NCBI GenBank assembly: GCA_029204225.1
Contig: MU835165.1
Span: 1 to 41,308 of the forward strand
Direction of reading: 5' to 3'
Source: Diphasiastrum complanatum
Lineage: Eukaryota; Streptophyta; Lycopodiopsida; Lycopodiales; Lycopodiaceae
Length of the DNA stretch: 41,308 nt
Program-made: the position numbers and the translations under genes
In this document: positions 10,600 to 22,016 of the stretch, piece after piece
Layout: the number at the start of each line of letters is the position of its first letter
Numbering within the stretch: the stretch's first letter is position 1
The notes under the pieces: model-generated
Seen by the model: the letters and a program-made list of their open reading frames with translations, nothing else
Database searches by the model: none
What the model was told of the DNA's origin: nothing

Positions 10600-11190
10600 T
10601 TTTCTCTCGGGGACGGATGGTACACATAGTCTCTCCAAGCCAGCCGTATTTCATTCCCATGCAAATCACAGATCATGAAAAATCTTGTCAAGAGGGGGCT
10701 GAGTTGGGTAAGAGTGTCTAGTGGAGTTCATGTAGGAGGAGTTCATGGGGGCAACCCTTGGCGTAGGAGCAATGTCCCACGGCTCCCAAACTCAAAGACT
10801 CCTGGAACATTCCCCATAAAATATGGCCTCGTTGAAAAGATTTCCATTCACTATGGGCTTCAAAGGGCCCTTTGATACCCTTTTTATGAAGCAGCTCCTC
10901 GTTGGGGTTTTGGGACCATGGGGACCTGCCCTAACTAAGGCCATAATTGAGTGTTTGATGCTTTTCACTTGACAATTTCTTGGTGCATACTTGCCACAAA
11001 GACCTATAGAGTACCTATAACTAACTGGTAAGGTAAATCCAATGCAAAAGTGCCTTATTCAGGGGATGAAGTGCACGAGAGGCACGACATCTTTTGTTTG
11101 AGCATCATTGCACAACAAGTGTAGGGGAAACTTTGATAGCTATTATGACCATTGAGGCAAAATTCATAAAAACTTAGTGAGCATGAAGTT
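10600..11190. other. Intergenic stretch without recognised gene
   Basis: Lies between the EXA1 promoter and the first copia element. Only short open frames occur, with no protein signature I recognise. Confidence 0.5.
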
Positions 11191-11194
11191 CAAG

Positions 11195-11345
11195 AGGGCC
11201 AATAGGGTTTAGAGGTAGAACCATCAATGGTCCAATAGGATTTTAGATATGCTTGAGAATGGTCCAATAGAATCAAGAGGTGAATGGATCAATGGTGCAA
11301 TAGGATTAAGAGGTGGTAAATGTGTGGTCCAATCATGTTTGAGCA
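11195..11345. repeat. Degenerate short tandem repeats (GGTCCAATAGGATT type)
   Basis: The motif GGTCCAATAG(G)ATT, often followed by AAGAGGTG, recurs four or five times with small changes. It lies upstream of the first copia element and may belong to its decayed LTR. Confidence 0.7.
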
Positions 11346-12460
11346 TTGTGTTAGCTCGTGGATCTATAGTATCATTGTACTTCTCATTTTGATCTAAGTA
11401 ATTTGAAGATTATGAGTGATTTTGAGTCTAAGTGTTGTCTAGCATTCTCTCTCTACCCAAGAGCTATTGATTGGATTCTCTCTCTACCCGAGAGCAAACT
11501 CTTTTTGTACTTAGTTTTTATTTTGGAACGCTTCCCACACGTGTGTATGTACTTTGGAAGTGAGTTAATGCATGTAGTGGTGTGTTTTTGCCATTGAATT
11601 TAAGATAGATCTTGAATCTCAATCTAGTCTTGATCATTGTGCATCCACACACCTTAGGAGATCGTAATCACATGTGAAGGACACTCCACACGTTTGAATT
11701 CAACATAATATCAATGCCTACCTAGGGTTACCATGCATTTCCATCCATTAGTGTGAAAATTTTCCATCAATATTGAGCTAGAAATTGTCAAGATCTATTT
11801 TCCTAGCTATCTTGTTCAATTTTGGATCAAAAGAGATCAATAGGGCATTGATTGGGTCTGACCTGGTACTGTACGGAATCAGGTGCTCAAACACGTGTGA
11901 GGAACATTCAAATTCAGTTTGAGAGTTCTCTTTCATGATTATCCAAAAATCTTGCTAGATAGCTTGTTTTAAAGCTAGTGTTGTCTAGTTTTTTATGCAA
12001 TCAATTTCATTCCATTTGGATGCGCCAATCAAAAGTTATAAGCTTTTGAAGAGGGTTAGGTAGGGCACCTAGACCTGGGTGGACACATTTGGTTTGGTCA
12101 AGAGATTGCTTGTTTGATCCCAAATCATAGTTGAATGCTTATCAATCTCATCTATATGTGATCTAGGCACTGTTTTGAGATCTTAGTCATTTTGTTTCAT
12201 GCAATATCATTGTATTTGAGTCAAATTTGGTCTCTTAGTGTATTTCACACGTGCTAAGAGTGTTTGATCATAACTTTTCTCATACTCTATCATTTGATGT
12301 GATATAGATCTAGTTTTGGAGAGATTTGGATAGCAAGTGAGAATCATCTCACAGTTTGTTGCAAGACCTTCCATAGGAGTTGATAGCACATCATTATTGG
12401 AACCTATTGTGAGTGTGTAGCAACATCTTTTGTTCATCATTTGAGTTCTTTTCACTTTAG
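11282..12460 (+). mobile_element. Probable 5' LTR/leader region of copia element 1
   Basis: The sequence upstream of the gag ATG contains several CACACGTGTG-like palindromes and, near 11706, TAATATCAATGCC. That string matches 9 of 13 bases of the copia primer-binding site TGGTATCAGAGCC. An LTR end at ...TTCAACA just before it is possible. Neither LTR boundary is certain and no matching 3' LTR was found. Confidence 0.35.
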
Positions 12461-13739
12461 ATGGCCTCAATGGGTTCATTCTTGTTGGAACCAAGTGAGG
12501 GATTGTCTACTTCCAATTATTCAATATGGAAGGATGGAGTCCATCTTGATACTTCAAGATGTGATGGACATTGTTCTTGGCCTTGAACAAGAACCTCAAG
12601 TTCTTCAAGAGGTTCAAAAATTTAAGAAGAGAGCTAGGATGGCTCTCCACTACATTAAGATGAATGTCTCTAATGAGATATTGAGGGACATAGGTACTTG
12701 CACTATAGCCAAAGAAGCTTGGGATTGTCTCAAGAATATCTATGAGGCTAAGAACACCTCTAGGCTCCTCACTCTTTAAAAAAAAATCTTCCAAAGCAGT
12801 CAAAAGAGTGATGAGAGTGCATCTAGTTATGTTTTGAGAGTCAAGGATATTCGTAGGGAGCTTGCATACATTGGTGATTCTATCAATCAAAGTGAGCAAG
12901 TCCAAGTCATTCTCAATGGCTTGAGAAGTGAATTTGACAATCTTGTCCAATCCTATGCCATTAAGGAGGAGCTACCAAGCTTGGAGGCCCTCCAAAGTGT
13001 GCTTATTTATGAAGAATCAAGACAAGAGTACAAACTCTTGAGGATGGACAAGCTTTCTCTCAATCATAATGATGGCAAAGCTCTCTTTGCCAAAGACAAG
13101 CACAAATGGAGGAGCAAGAACCAACATCAACAATCCTCAAGCAAGGACAAAGCCAGAGCCAAAGACAAAGATGAGGAGGAGGATAATTCCTCGAGTTCTT
13201 CTATATCCAAGCTCAAGAAGAAGAAGATCAAGTGCTTTTATTGTGGCAAGAAAGGCCATTATGCCACCAATTGCTTCAAGAAGAAGAATCAACTCAAGCA
13301 AGCCAACATCACCAATGAGAAGGAAGACACTATTGCAAGTGATGGAGAGGGATCTCTTATGGTCTCTAGCTTCTCATCCTCTCCTTTCAAGAAGGATGGA
13401 TTATGGTATATTGATAGTGGAGCCTCCTCACATATGTGTAGCTCCAAGGACTCTTTCTCTTCTATTGCACCTTATGATGGAGCCAAGAAATCAATATACA
13501 CTGCAAATGATTTTGAATGTCCTATTGAAGGAATAGGGAGCATTCTCTTAAAGCTTGCATCTTCTAAAGTTCTTTCTCTCACTAAAGTTCTTTACGTACC
13601 TAAGCTTACTAAGTATCTTATTAGTGTTGGCCAATTGCTTGATAATGGCCTTGATGTGAAATTCAATGTTGATACTTGTACTATCAAAAAAAATGATGAG
13701 ATTCTTGCACTAGAATCTAGATTTGGGAGGCATCGATAA
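12461..13739 (+). pseudogene. Copia element 1 gag-protease, broken
   Basis: The ATG at 12461 starts MASMGSFLLEPSEGLSTSNY, then SIWK. A one-base loss near 12533 shifts frame into RMESILILQDVMDIVLGLEQ. A TAA at 12777 interrupts the gag domain, consistent with a CAA-to-TAA change. The same frame resumes through the UBN2-type gag to an intact zinc knuckle CFYCGKKGHYATNC (CX2CX4HX4C) and an intact aspartic protease site WYIDSGASSHMCSS. It reaches the VLYVPKLTKYLISVGQL segment and ends at 13739. Apart from the breaks the family residues are well kept. Confidence 0.9.
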
Positions 13740-13789
13740 ACTAGATCCAAGAGAATGTGTAAATGCTTGTAATGTTGCTCTTGTAAACA

Positions 13790-14700
13790 AGCTACCTATG
13801 GAGGAGTTATAGCATAGGAGGTTGGGACATCCCAACTACAAATCCATGCTCTCTATGATCAAAGAAGCCAAAGCTATTGGCTTGCCAAAGTCATTTTCCA
13901 AGGAGATTAAGCCTTGTGAGGCTTGTGCTATTGCTAAATCTCACAAAAAGCCATTTACAAGATCTTCTATCAAAAGTAAGCATCCTTTGGATTTTATCCA
14001 CTCGGATGTGCATTTCTCATCAACTATGAGCAAGGGAGGAGCCACTTGTTTTGTTACTTTCATTGATGATTTCACAAGATTCACTTGAATATATCTTCTT
14101 GCTTCTAAATCTATGGTGTTTGATCATTTCCTTATTTTCAAAGCTTATGTTGAGAAGAAATTCCATTGAAGATTAAAGCTCTTAGATGTGATGGAGGTGG
14201 AGAGTATATCTCCAATAAATTCTCTGACTATTGTGAGCTTGAAGGCATTAAATCTCAAAATGGAGTGGCCGAGAGAAAGAATAGATCCTTAATGTGAATG
14301 TGCAAAAGCTCTGAGAATTGAGGCATCTTTGCCAAAAGACTTTTGGGGAGAAGACGTAAATTGTGCAAATTATCTTTGTAATAGACTCCCACATATAGCT
14401 CTTGGAGGAAAGTCACCATATGAGATCTTATATTTGAAGAATCCTTAGGTTGATCACCTCAGAGTTTTTGGATGCATATGCTTTACCCATATTCCCTTGG
14501 AAACAAGGAAGAAGGATGATCCTACCTCATGCAAAGGGATCATGGTTGGATACTCGTCCACCGAAAACGCTTATAGAGTCTTTGTGCTCTCTACTTCTCA
14601 AGTTATTGAAAGTAGAGATGTTATTTTCCATGAAGATCAACATTCATCATTGGATGGGGCCGAGAAAGTCATCTATAGATGCATCACCAACTATTACTAT
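13790..14700 (+). pseudogene. Copia element 1 integrase, broken
   Basis: The HRRLGHPNYKSML and CEACAIAKSHKKPF segments carry the His/Cys zinc-binding residues. HSDVHFSS and TFIDDFTRFT supply two catalytic Asp positions, and RCDGGGEYISNKFSDY leads to NGVAERKNRSL. Stops include TAG at about 13811 and TGA at 14086, both where Trp is expected, plus others near 14168 and 14446. The last part (RVFGCICFTHIPLETRKKDD) is the usual link to RT. Confidence 0.85.
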
Positions 14701-15655
14701 TGATTTTTGTTTCTCATGAAGAGCCAAGGAAAGTACAAGAGGCACTCAATACCAAGGAGTGGTATGATGCCATGAAGCAAGAGTATGATGCATTGATCAC
14801 CAACAATACTTGGGAGCTTGTGGATCCACCATCCAACAAGCATGTGATTGGTTGCAAGTGGGTATTTCGAATCAAATACAATCACGATGGCACCATCAAC
14901 AAGTTCAAGGCCAGATTATGTGCCAAAGGATTTGCTCAAATCCATGGCCTTGATTATGAGGAGACCTATGCACCTGTTGCAAAGATGGTGAAAATAAGAA
15001 TTCTTATTTCTCTTGCTTGTTTTTTCAAATGGAAGGTGTTCTAATTAGATGTATCCAATGCTCTTTTAAATGGTTACCTTGAGGAGGAGATTTATATGGA
15101 ACAACCTCAAGGATTCATCAAGGATGAATCCAAAGTGTGCTTGCTCTTCAAAAGTCTCTATGGACTAAAGCAAGCACCAAGATCATGGTATTCAAGACTC
15201 AACTCTTTCCTTATCTCACTAGGATTTGTTCTTAGTGACTATGATCCTTCCATGTATCTAAAGCTTGTTGATAGTAATATTGTAATTCTTCTAATCTATG
15301 TTGATGACATTATTCTTTGTGGAAGTTGTATCAAGCTAGTTGAGAAAACTAAGCTAGCACTTGGATGTGAGTTTAAAATGCAAGATCTAGGAGAGATCCA
15401 TTACATTCTAGGCCTAGAGATTGACTTTCATAAAGATTATGTTTTTATATGTCAAAAATTCCATATGGAAAATTCTAAGAGCATAGATACTCCAATGGAG
15501 CAAATTGAGAAAGATCCTAATAAAGGTGATGAAAGATCCTTCGAGGACATCACACTTTTTAGGAGTCTTATAGGCTCCTTAATTTGGCTTACCATTACTA
15601 GGCAAGATTTGAGTTTTTGTGTGCACAAATTGAGTCAATTTATGCAATATGACTG
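14700..15655 (+). pseudogene. Copia element 1 reverse transcriptase, truncated
   Basis: Contains EWYDAMKQEYDALITNNTWE, VIGCKWVFRIKYNHDGTINK, FKARLCAKGFAQIHGLDYEE, the catalytic VDD in LLIYVDDIILCG, and GSLIWLTITRQDLSFCVHKL. A TAA at 15042 sits where Gln normally occurs (KVF*LDVSNALLNG). About 30 residues seem missing after ICQKFHMENSKSIDTPM. Homology stops near 15655, so RNase H is lost. Confidence 0.88.
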
Positions 15656-15995
15656 TGCATTTTGAACTAGTTTCGCACAGTCTACATTTTTGAACTGTTT
15701 TGTCGCACAGTTCGGTTTTTGGGTCATGAAGAAATTTCATCCCTAGGTCTAAAACACTTAAAAAATAATTTTGAGAACTTTTCCCAACACTGTCGCATTT
15801 TTTGCATTCTTGCAAAAAAGGCGACATTGTCCCTAAAATGCCTTAGAAAGGATTAGACCCTTAGAAATAGGGACACTCACCCTCAGAAAAGCGACATTTG
15901 CCTTAGAACTAGTTTTTGTCCTAAAGTCGGTTTTTTCGCATTTCGGCTTTTTCGCTTTTTCGAAAAAGCTACAACTTCCCTTAAAAGGAGGACAT
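15656..15995. repeat. TGTCGCA-motif dispersed repeat, copy 1
   Basis: Begins exactly where the RT homology of copia 1 breaks off. It contains TTTCGCACAGTC, TTGTCGCACAGTT, TGTCGCATTTTTTGCATT and GGCGACATTGTCCC. The same word set recurs at 30721-30950, inside an LTR, and at 32485-32770. It is probably U3 sequence of a related LTR family. Confidence 0.6.
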
Positions 15996-15999
15996 ACCT

Positions 16000-17640
16000 G
16001 CTACGAGCTCTACCAAGATCGTTTCAAACGACCCAAACACTACTTGCTAAAGATACAATGATGACTCTTGAGAAGGCTGTCCTAGGAATTAGTGATGGTT
16101 GTTGATTAAAAGTATGGTGCTCACCAACAACAAATTGTAGTTGTGGTACTAGGATTGGGCACAAGTTCTTTAAACTTATTCTTTAGGTCAAATTTGGAAT
16201 TTGAAATCTAGACTATTTGATGATTGTCCTAATCCAAGTAAGGTTTGTTTCGTTGCATGCATTTATAGTTGGATTTCACCTAACTTGAAAATAAATATTC
16301 TTTTTGCCAATAGGATTATCGTGATCATGGATAGACATTTTAGAAGTGTTGAGAAGTTTGTTTTGTCTCTATCTAATAGTTGAAATAAATCAGAGAATAT
16401 AGTTCATTTGATCAAGTTAGGCCAGTCCATACAATAGTTGCAAATAAGATCATTTCAACACGTAGTTGCACTCCAACACGTAGGCCATATGGGCCAAAGA
16501 AGTTCAAAATAGGTCTAGATATAACTCTTTGTTTGATAAGTTTGTATGGTCTTAAATAGTTAATATGAAGGGTTATTATAAATTGCTAATGTCTAGATTA
16601 CCATTTCACTACTCTAATATATATAATTGTTATAATTTATACATTCGATTCAATCAAAGTTCAACTGCAAGTCTCTCGTAAATGTCATTCTTTTGAAAAT
16701 TCTATCTACTTTCATATGCACTTTAAATTTGATGTTGCCTTAACATTTTCTCATAGTTGAGGAGCTAGTGATGATTGTTTCTCATATCTTGTAATGAATG
16801 CATGGTCGTGTCTCGTGTTGGCAATGAGTCTAAGTCTACATATGTATTTTTCTCATTCTCATGTCTTGTGTTGTTGGTTTCTTGATCCCTAAACTGATGA
16901 AGTAATGAGCAATCACTAATCATAAGATTATGTTTCTAAGGTTATGTTCCAAGCTCATACAACAATTAATGTTCATATATTGTAGTAGTTAATGAACATG
17001 TGTGAATCTAAATTATGAACCCTAAACAAGTTGGTCATGAGTACAAGTTTTTTTTCTCTATTTTTGTGACTTGTGTTGTTGGTTCCTTGAACCTAAACCA
17101 ACAATTTAATTAAGTGAATGCACTTCTTTATCTTCGAGCTCCGCATGGTGCCTTCTCAAAATAACATTGCCTTAGATTTGACTAGGTTTCTAAAGTCATG
17201 TAGAAGGTACTGGTTGTATCATGAAATGTCATTCTTTTATGATGTATTTAGAAATAGTTTCAACTTAGCATTATGCTTCTAGGATTGTGTCCCTAATTCA
17301 TACAATGATTAATATGTGAGCAAACATGTGTAAGGTTGCAGACATCCAAGCATGGCATAGCTGCAAAATAAGTCAAGTTTACTAGGGACTGTTGCTATAT
17401 ACACTTCCATGCATGTAATTGGCAATATGAACAAGCAGTAATATGCCAATCAAATAATTAAAATGCAATAGATCCAATAAGACATGTTAATTTGGTTACC
17501 ATGGTATTGTTATTATGAACTCTAACAAACTTCTTGCTAATCATAGTGACTTACAAATGCAAAGACAAAGGTCCCACAAGAAGAGTAAACACATAAGCTT
17601 CCAATTGTGCTTTATCTCAAGATGGCACGATAAATAATGA
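16000..17640. other. AT-rich gene-free stretch with decayed internal repeats
   Basis: No coding signature was seen. Diverged duplicated passages occur (for example CTTGTGTTGTTGGTTTCTTG near 16865 and CTTGTGTTGTTGGTTCCTTG near 17070; TTATGTTCCAAGCTCATACA near 16940 and a relative near 17290). This suggests an old tandem repeat of a few hundred bases. Confidence 0.5.
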
Positions 17641-17652
17641 AGGAGATGTTGG

Positions 17653-18490
17653 TGTGGAAAACTGCAAAATTGGTCCAAGAATGGATCCTAAACTGATTCA
17701 CAAGAGTGATTGGATGTTAGATACAATTGATCTATTAATATACACAAGATTTAGATCAATCTAGATCAAATTTAGACGAGAAAATCTAACAAGAACAATC
17801 ATAAATGAAAGGGAATTGTACTTGCTGGTTTTCACATGTGTGAAAACCTGTCAAAGTACGGAATCTAGCCTGAAATCAAAGTACAATATGATAGGAACTC
17901 AAAACTATCAAGAAAAATCAAGACAAATGATGAAATTGACAAGAATTGCCTCCAAAACCAAGATTGGAGTTTCTTGTTGATTATGGCCAAATGTGGCTCT
18001 ATATATACAAACAAAAAGTGGGAGCTCGTGGTACTGATCATCCCTCTAATCTCACATGTGTGAGGGTGCTTTTTCATGTGATGATTCATCATGCAAAATT
18101 GACACTTGGACAAAACCTTCTATTTTGAGCACTTTTGGTCCATTTTCTTCTATGTAGAGAACTAGGAAAAACTCTTCTAGAAGTGCAAATTCGACTTCCT
18201 CAACTTATTCCACACGTGTGAGCAGACCTCTACACATGGATTTTGACACCTAATCTCATGATGTGGCTTCATGCAATCTCTAGATTGATGCCATGTGGCG
18301 TATGACTAAAAAACATGATTTTGGCCTTTTTAGCCAATAGAACTTGATTTAAACTATATGTACAAGCTATATGATTGTACTACATGAAAAGTACATCTAT
18401 TACATATGTGGGAACAAGATCCACACATGTGTAATCATCCTATATACATAGATTTGGCCTTGACCAAGCATAATTCTAGCATTTTTCACA
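17653..18490 (-). mobile_element. Solo LTR (838 bp) with 5-bp target duplication
   Basis: The segment is bounded TGTGGAAAA ... TTTTTCACA, terminal inverted repeats matching at 8 of 9 bases, and is flanked on both sides by GTTGG (17648-17652 and 18491-18495). TG..CA ends with a perfect 5-bp duplication are the mark of LTR-retrotransposon integration. No internal region exists, so it is a solo LTR. A GTATATATAG TATA box near 18006-17997 on the minus strand suggests minus orientation. Several CACATGTGTG-type palindromes lie inside. Confidence 0.85.
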
Positions 18491-19106
18491 GTTGGTTGAT
18501 CGAATGAGTAAAGCTACATTGAAAAGGACGATGGGGATTGAAGTGACAAGAACATGCCTTGGCATGAATGGCGAGAAGGATTGTTGGTGCATGATGTTAT
18601 TAAGTCAATCTAGGAATGTTCTAGTCATAGCTTCTCATTGTGTCAAAGTTCAATTGATGTACTATGTTATATTGCTTTGCGCTTTAAGAATTCTTATGTG
18701 CTATTCAGATGTAATTGTTGGGCACTTAGTGGGTCTCACCACTAAATTCTATATAGCTACGCTAAGTAAGTGCGAGGACACTGGCATCCTCCTACGCGTA
18801 TGAGCCCAACCCAATGAGCACAATCATCATATTTGTATAACTTGTAGACTAGAAATAAGTGACTTGGGCATTAGTTTTGAATACAATAACATTAAGGCCC
18901 AAAGTCAAGCTATCTAACGTTCTAAGTCTAGAGGGAATCACACATATCATGTGAGGGCCTTTCTCACTCAAAAAGGAATCACATGAATCATGTGAAGCCC
19001 ACCCTTGTCAAAGTAGAACCACTAGATTTTCATTGAAGGGCTTGGAATAGAATCCTTGCCACTTTGGAGTAGCCAATCAGAGTAAAGGAAGCTCACCTCT
19101 CAGATC

Positions 19107-19113
19107 TATAAAA
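19107..19113 (+). promoter_or_regulatory. TATA box of copia 2 LTR
   Basis: TATAAAA within TCTATAAAAGGGGG, inside the LTR. It would start transcripts near 19140, just before the (TC)n tract. Confidence 0.65.
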
Positions 19114-19180
19114 GGGGGCTATTTCCTTTGTATTGCATCTTCTATTTTTCCAAATAAAATTCAGCTGGCTTTTATTTTTG

Positions 19181-19281
<101 letters not shown>

Positions 19282-19757
19282 GAACTCCATTGTGTCTTAA
19301 CTATTTGATTCCACATAATTAGAGATATCCAAGAGAGTGAAAGTCATTCAAGAAATAGAGATAGTTATTTAATCTGTAGCTAGCTAAGTAAGATCATTCA
19401 CACAGTGCACCACTACTGTAAACCATTCTTGGACACAGGATTGTGATTTGATTGTTGTATTCACAACAACTTAATTCAGATTCTGTATTTTCTTATGTGT
19501 ATAGCACTACGAATGCTTTCTGATAATTTTCTTTCTCAATTGACATTCACTCAAGTCAGAATGTCTAATCTCGAAGGAAGCATGGCTGTCTTAGACACCT
19601 TATTGTTTCGCTTCCTTCATGCTTGTCTCTGACACCTAGCAAGACATTCCTCCATTCAATCTAAGTCAATGTTGATGTTGTAGTTTGGTAAAGTTCTTTA
19701 TGTTGGAGCTCTGTTTCCTATTCCACACCTGATTTCTTCAAGAGCCCTCCAACAAAG

Positions 19758-19770
19758 TGGTATCAAAGCC
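19758..19770 (+). other. Copia 2 primer-binding site
   Basis: TGGTATCAAAGCC, three bases after the LTR end CCAACA. It matches the copia initiator-Met tRNA primer site TGGTATCAGAGCC except at one base. Confidence 0.85.
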
Positions 19771-19828
19771 ACCGTTCCAAACTACTATCAACATTCGAAA
19801 CTGTTTTACTATACTTAGATCATTCATC

Positions 19829-20521
19829 ATGGAAGGAACATCTTCAGAAATCCACTTGATCAACAAGTTCAACGGTGATGGCTTTCACATGTGGAAGTTC
19901 AAGATGAAGATGATACTCACAGAAAAAGAACTTTGGAGATACATCAATGGTTTAATAGCCAAGCCGGATGAACCTGGCATGTTGACCACTTGGGAAGCTA
20001 AGGATGGCAAAGCTCTTGCCATTGTATCTCTGAATCTCAAAGATTCACAAATATCTCACGTAGCTAATTGTTCCAGCTCCAAAGAGGCATGGGACATTCT
20101 TACCGGTCTATACGAAGCAACAGATGTATCGACTTGTCTCTTCTTGAGAAAGTTCGTGTCACTCAAGATGAGTGAAACAGCCTCAATCATTGATCATCTA
20201 AATGAGTTCAAACAGCTACCCAATCAGTTAGCTGCAGTAGGTTCGCCAGTATCGGACGAAGATGCTAACATGTCTCTTATGTCCAGTCTTTCTCTCTCTT
20301 ACGACAATCTAGTATTGCTACTTAGCAATGCTCTTAACCTATCTCTACAAAAGGTGACAGCAAGTTTATTACATAAAGAAGTAAGAAGGAAAAGCTTATC
20401 CACATCAAATTCGAAGATAGTTGCTCTCTATTCAAAGAAGCAACAGCTCCAGAAAAAAAAATCTTCGAAAGACAAGAAGACAAAAGTTGAACAAACTGAT
20501 TCAGACCAACAATCACAATAG
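19829..20521 (+). CDS. Copia element 2 gag (UBN2-type), 230 aa
   Basis: Opens at the ATG at 19829 (MEGTSSEIHLINKFNGDGFH) 58 bases after the primer-binding site. The FNGDGFHMWKFKMKMILTEK, CSSSKEAWDILTGLYEATDV, LNEFKQLPNQLAAVGSPVSD and LMSSLSLSYDNLVLLLSNAL segments are typical of copia gag, the structural protein that packages element RNA. The frame is open up to a basic tail (KKKSSKDKKTKVEQ) and stops at 20521, before the zinc knuckle, which lies in another frame. The gag domain looks intact, but the element as a whole is not functional. Confidence 0.88.
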   Translation: MEGTSSEIHLINKFNGDGFHMWKFKMKMILTEKELWRYINGLIAKPDEPGMLTTWEAKDGKALAIVSLNLKDSQISHVANCSSSKEAWDILTGLYEATDVSTCLFLRKFVSLKMSETASIIDHLNEFKQLPNQLAAVGSPVSDEDANMSLMSSLSLSYDNLVLLLSNALNLSLQKVTASLLHKEVRRKSLSTSNSKIVALYSKKQQLQKKKSSKDKKTKVEQTDSDQQSQ

Positions 20522-20920
20522 CACAATCGACAATATGAAAATCCCAAGACCAGACTCTTCTTCAAGTACTACAAGAGAACCAATCACAACATCAAGGACT
20601 GTCGAGTTCTCAAGCATAACGAAGCAAAGAAGAAGATGCAGCAAGATGGAGGATCTGATTCTACCAGAACCTCTCTCGAAGTCCCAACACTGTTAATGAT
20701 ACAAGATGAACCCATTAGAGGAGCCATGGATAGGTACCTCAATTCTGGTGCTTCTCAACACATGACTTCATGTAAGTCCTTATTTGAAGACCTCACACCA
20801 GCATATTCGAAGTATGTCTATTTCGGTGACTCAAATACACTACAGATTGAAGGCAAAGGATCCATTCGTCTATATCTTCGAAATGGTAAATTGATGTTGC
20901 TCAAAGATGTGCTATACTCT
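20522..20920 (+). pseudogene. Copia element 2 zinc knuckle and protease remnant
   Basis: In a shifted frame, FFKYYKRTNHNIKDCRVLKH is a zinc knuckle that has lost its first two Cys. It is followed by DRYLNSGASQHMTSCKSLFE, a copia protease in which the catalytic DSG/DTG has become NSG. The frame runs on to LMLLKDVLYS and then enters LTR sequence at 20921. All of integrase, RT and RNase H is missing. Confidence 0.85.
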
Positions 20921-21153
20921 GATCGTTGTATTCACATCAGATTCTCTATTTTCTTATGTGTATTGAATGCTTTCTAGTAATTTTCTTTCTCATTTGACAC
21001 TCACTCAATTCGGAATGCCTAATCTCGAAGGAAGCATGGCTATCTCAGACACCTAATTGTTTCGCTTCTTTCATGGTTGTCTCTGACACCTACCAAGACA
21101 TTCCTCCATTCAATCTAAGTCAATGTTGATGTTGTAGATTGGTAAACTTCTGT
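20921..21153 (+). mobile_element. Partial 3' LTR of copia element 2
   Basis: Repeats 19450-19690 with moderate divergence: GATCGTTGTATTCACA, TTTTCTTATGTGTA, AATCTCGAAGGAAGCATGGC and ACATTCCTCCATTCAATCTA are shared. Only the downstream third of the LTR is present and its last ~50 bases are missing. It abuts the protease fragment directly. Confidence 0.85.
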
Positions 21154-21977
21154 AGGGACGTAGATCTGTTGTAGTAGTAGCCCTCTTGCCTGTCAACAAG
21201 GGGTTAGAACACTGGATTGGTGCCTAAATATGTAAAGATGCAACTTTTAGATACTTCTCTACTTTTACACTAGCTCTATCACCCTTAACGCTACCCACCG
21301 CTAACTCTACTCCGCTAAACTAACAGTTCACATGGTTTGAGTGAAGGGAAAGAGAAGAGTAGAAGAGAGAGAGAGGGAAAGAGAGAAAGAGTGAGAGAGA
21401 TTTGAGATGGAGGTTGGCTCAAATGCTCAATATCATTGCTTATGGAGAAACATTAACTAGCATAAACTAGACATAGCAAATGGGAAATAACACACAAATC
21501 ACCAAAAAGCATAAGCAAAGAGTGATTAGCAATTGAGGATGCTTGAGCTCCCAAAATGATAGAGTCTCCTCCCTTCTATTAAGCATGAAAAATAGAGTAC
21601 AAATGGTGGCTTTTTATAAATGAGGAAGGCCCTTGCCCCAAAATCCTATTGGCTAATATGTACATTGATCCTATCCATTCATCTTGGACCGAACTTAATC
21701 CAAGGGTCCACAAAAAGTACATTAGAAAGCACAAGATTCATGTAAGTCCAAAATTGGACCCAGCTAAAAAAGGTTAATACTAAGTTCTAACTTGACTTTG
21801 GGCCTCAAGTTTTATTTTAATTACAAAAGGGCCCAAGTCTATTATTTCTATTTACATTTAACTTGCGTGCTCATTGGGCCATGGGCTTATCCGTGCAGGA
21901 AGCCATGCCCTCGCAACACATTTATTCACCCACTTTATTTATTTGCTCTGTGTTGGGAATACCCCCAACAGGACCCA
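21154..21977. other. Gene-free stretch, possibly LTR-derived
   Basis: No gene seen. It contains a purine-rich GA tract at about 21343-21400, a minus-strand TTTATAAAAAGCC box near 21608-21620, and a 20-bp palindrome TGTTGGGAATACCCCCAACA at 21951-21970. These are LTR-like, but no repeat partner or target duplication was found. Confidence 0.4.
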
Positions 21978-22016
21978 CGACCTGAAATAGTGTTGGTCTC
22001 TCGGCACTCTACCGAT

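Larger units (their letters stand above)
12461..15655 (+). mobile_element. Ty1/copia element 1, degenerate internal region
   Basis: Order is gag, protease, integrase, reverse transcriptase: the copia order, in which integrase precedes RT. All parts are on the plus strand but broken by at least five stops and several frameshifts. The 3' end of RNase H and the 3' LTR are absent; RT homology stops at about 15655 and unrelated sequence begins. It is not able to move on its own. Confidence 0.9.

Noticed and set aside
10210-10638. Minus-strand frame with Ile-Tyr and Ser runs, and plus-strand Arg run
   Set aside because: Translation of TA and GAA microsatellites and the EXA1 5' leader.
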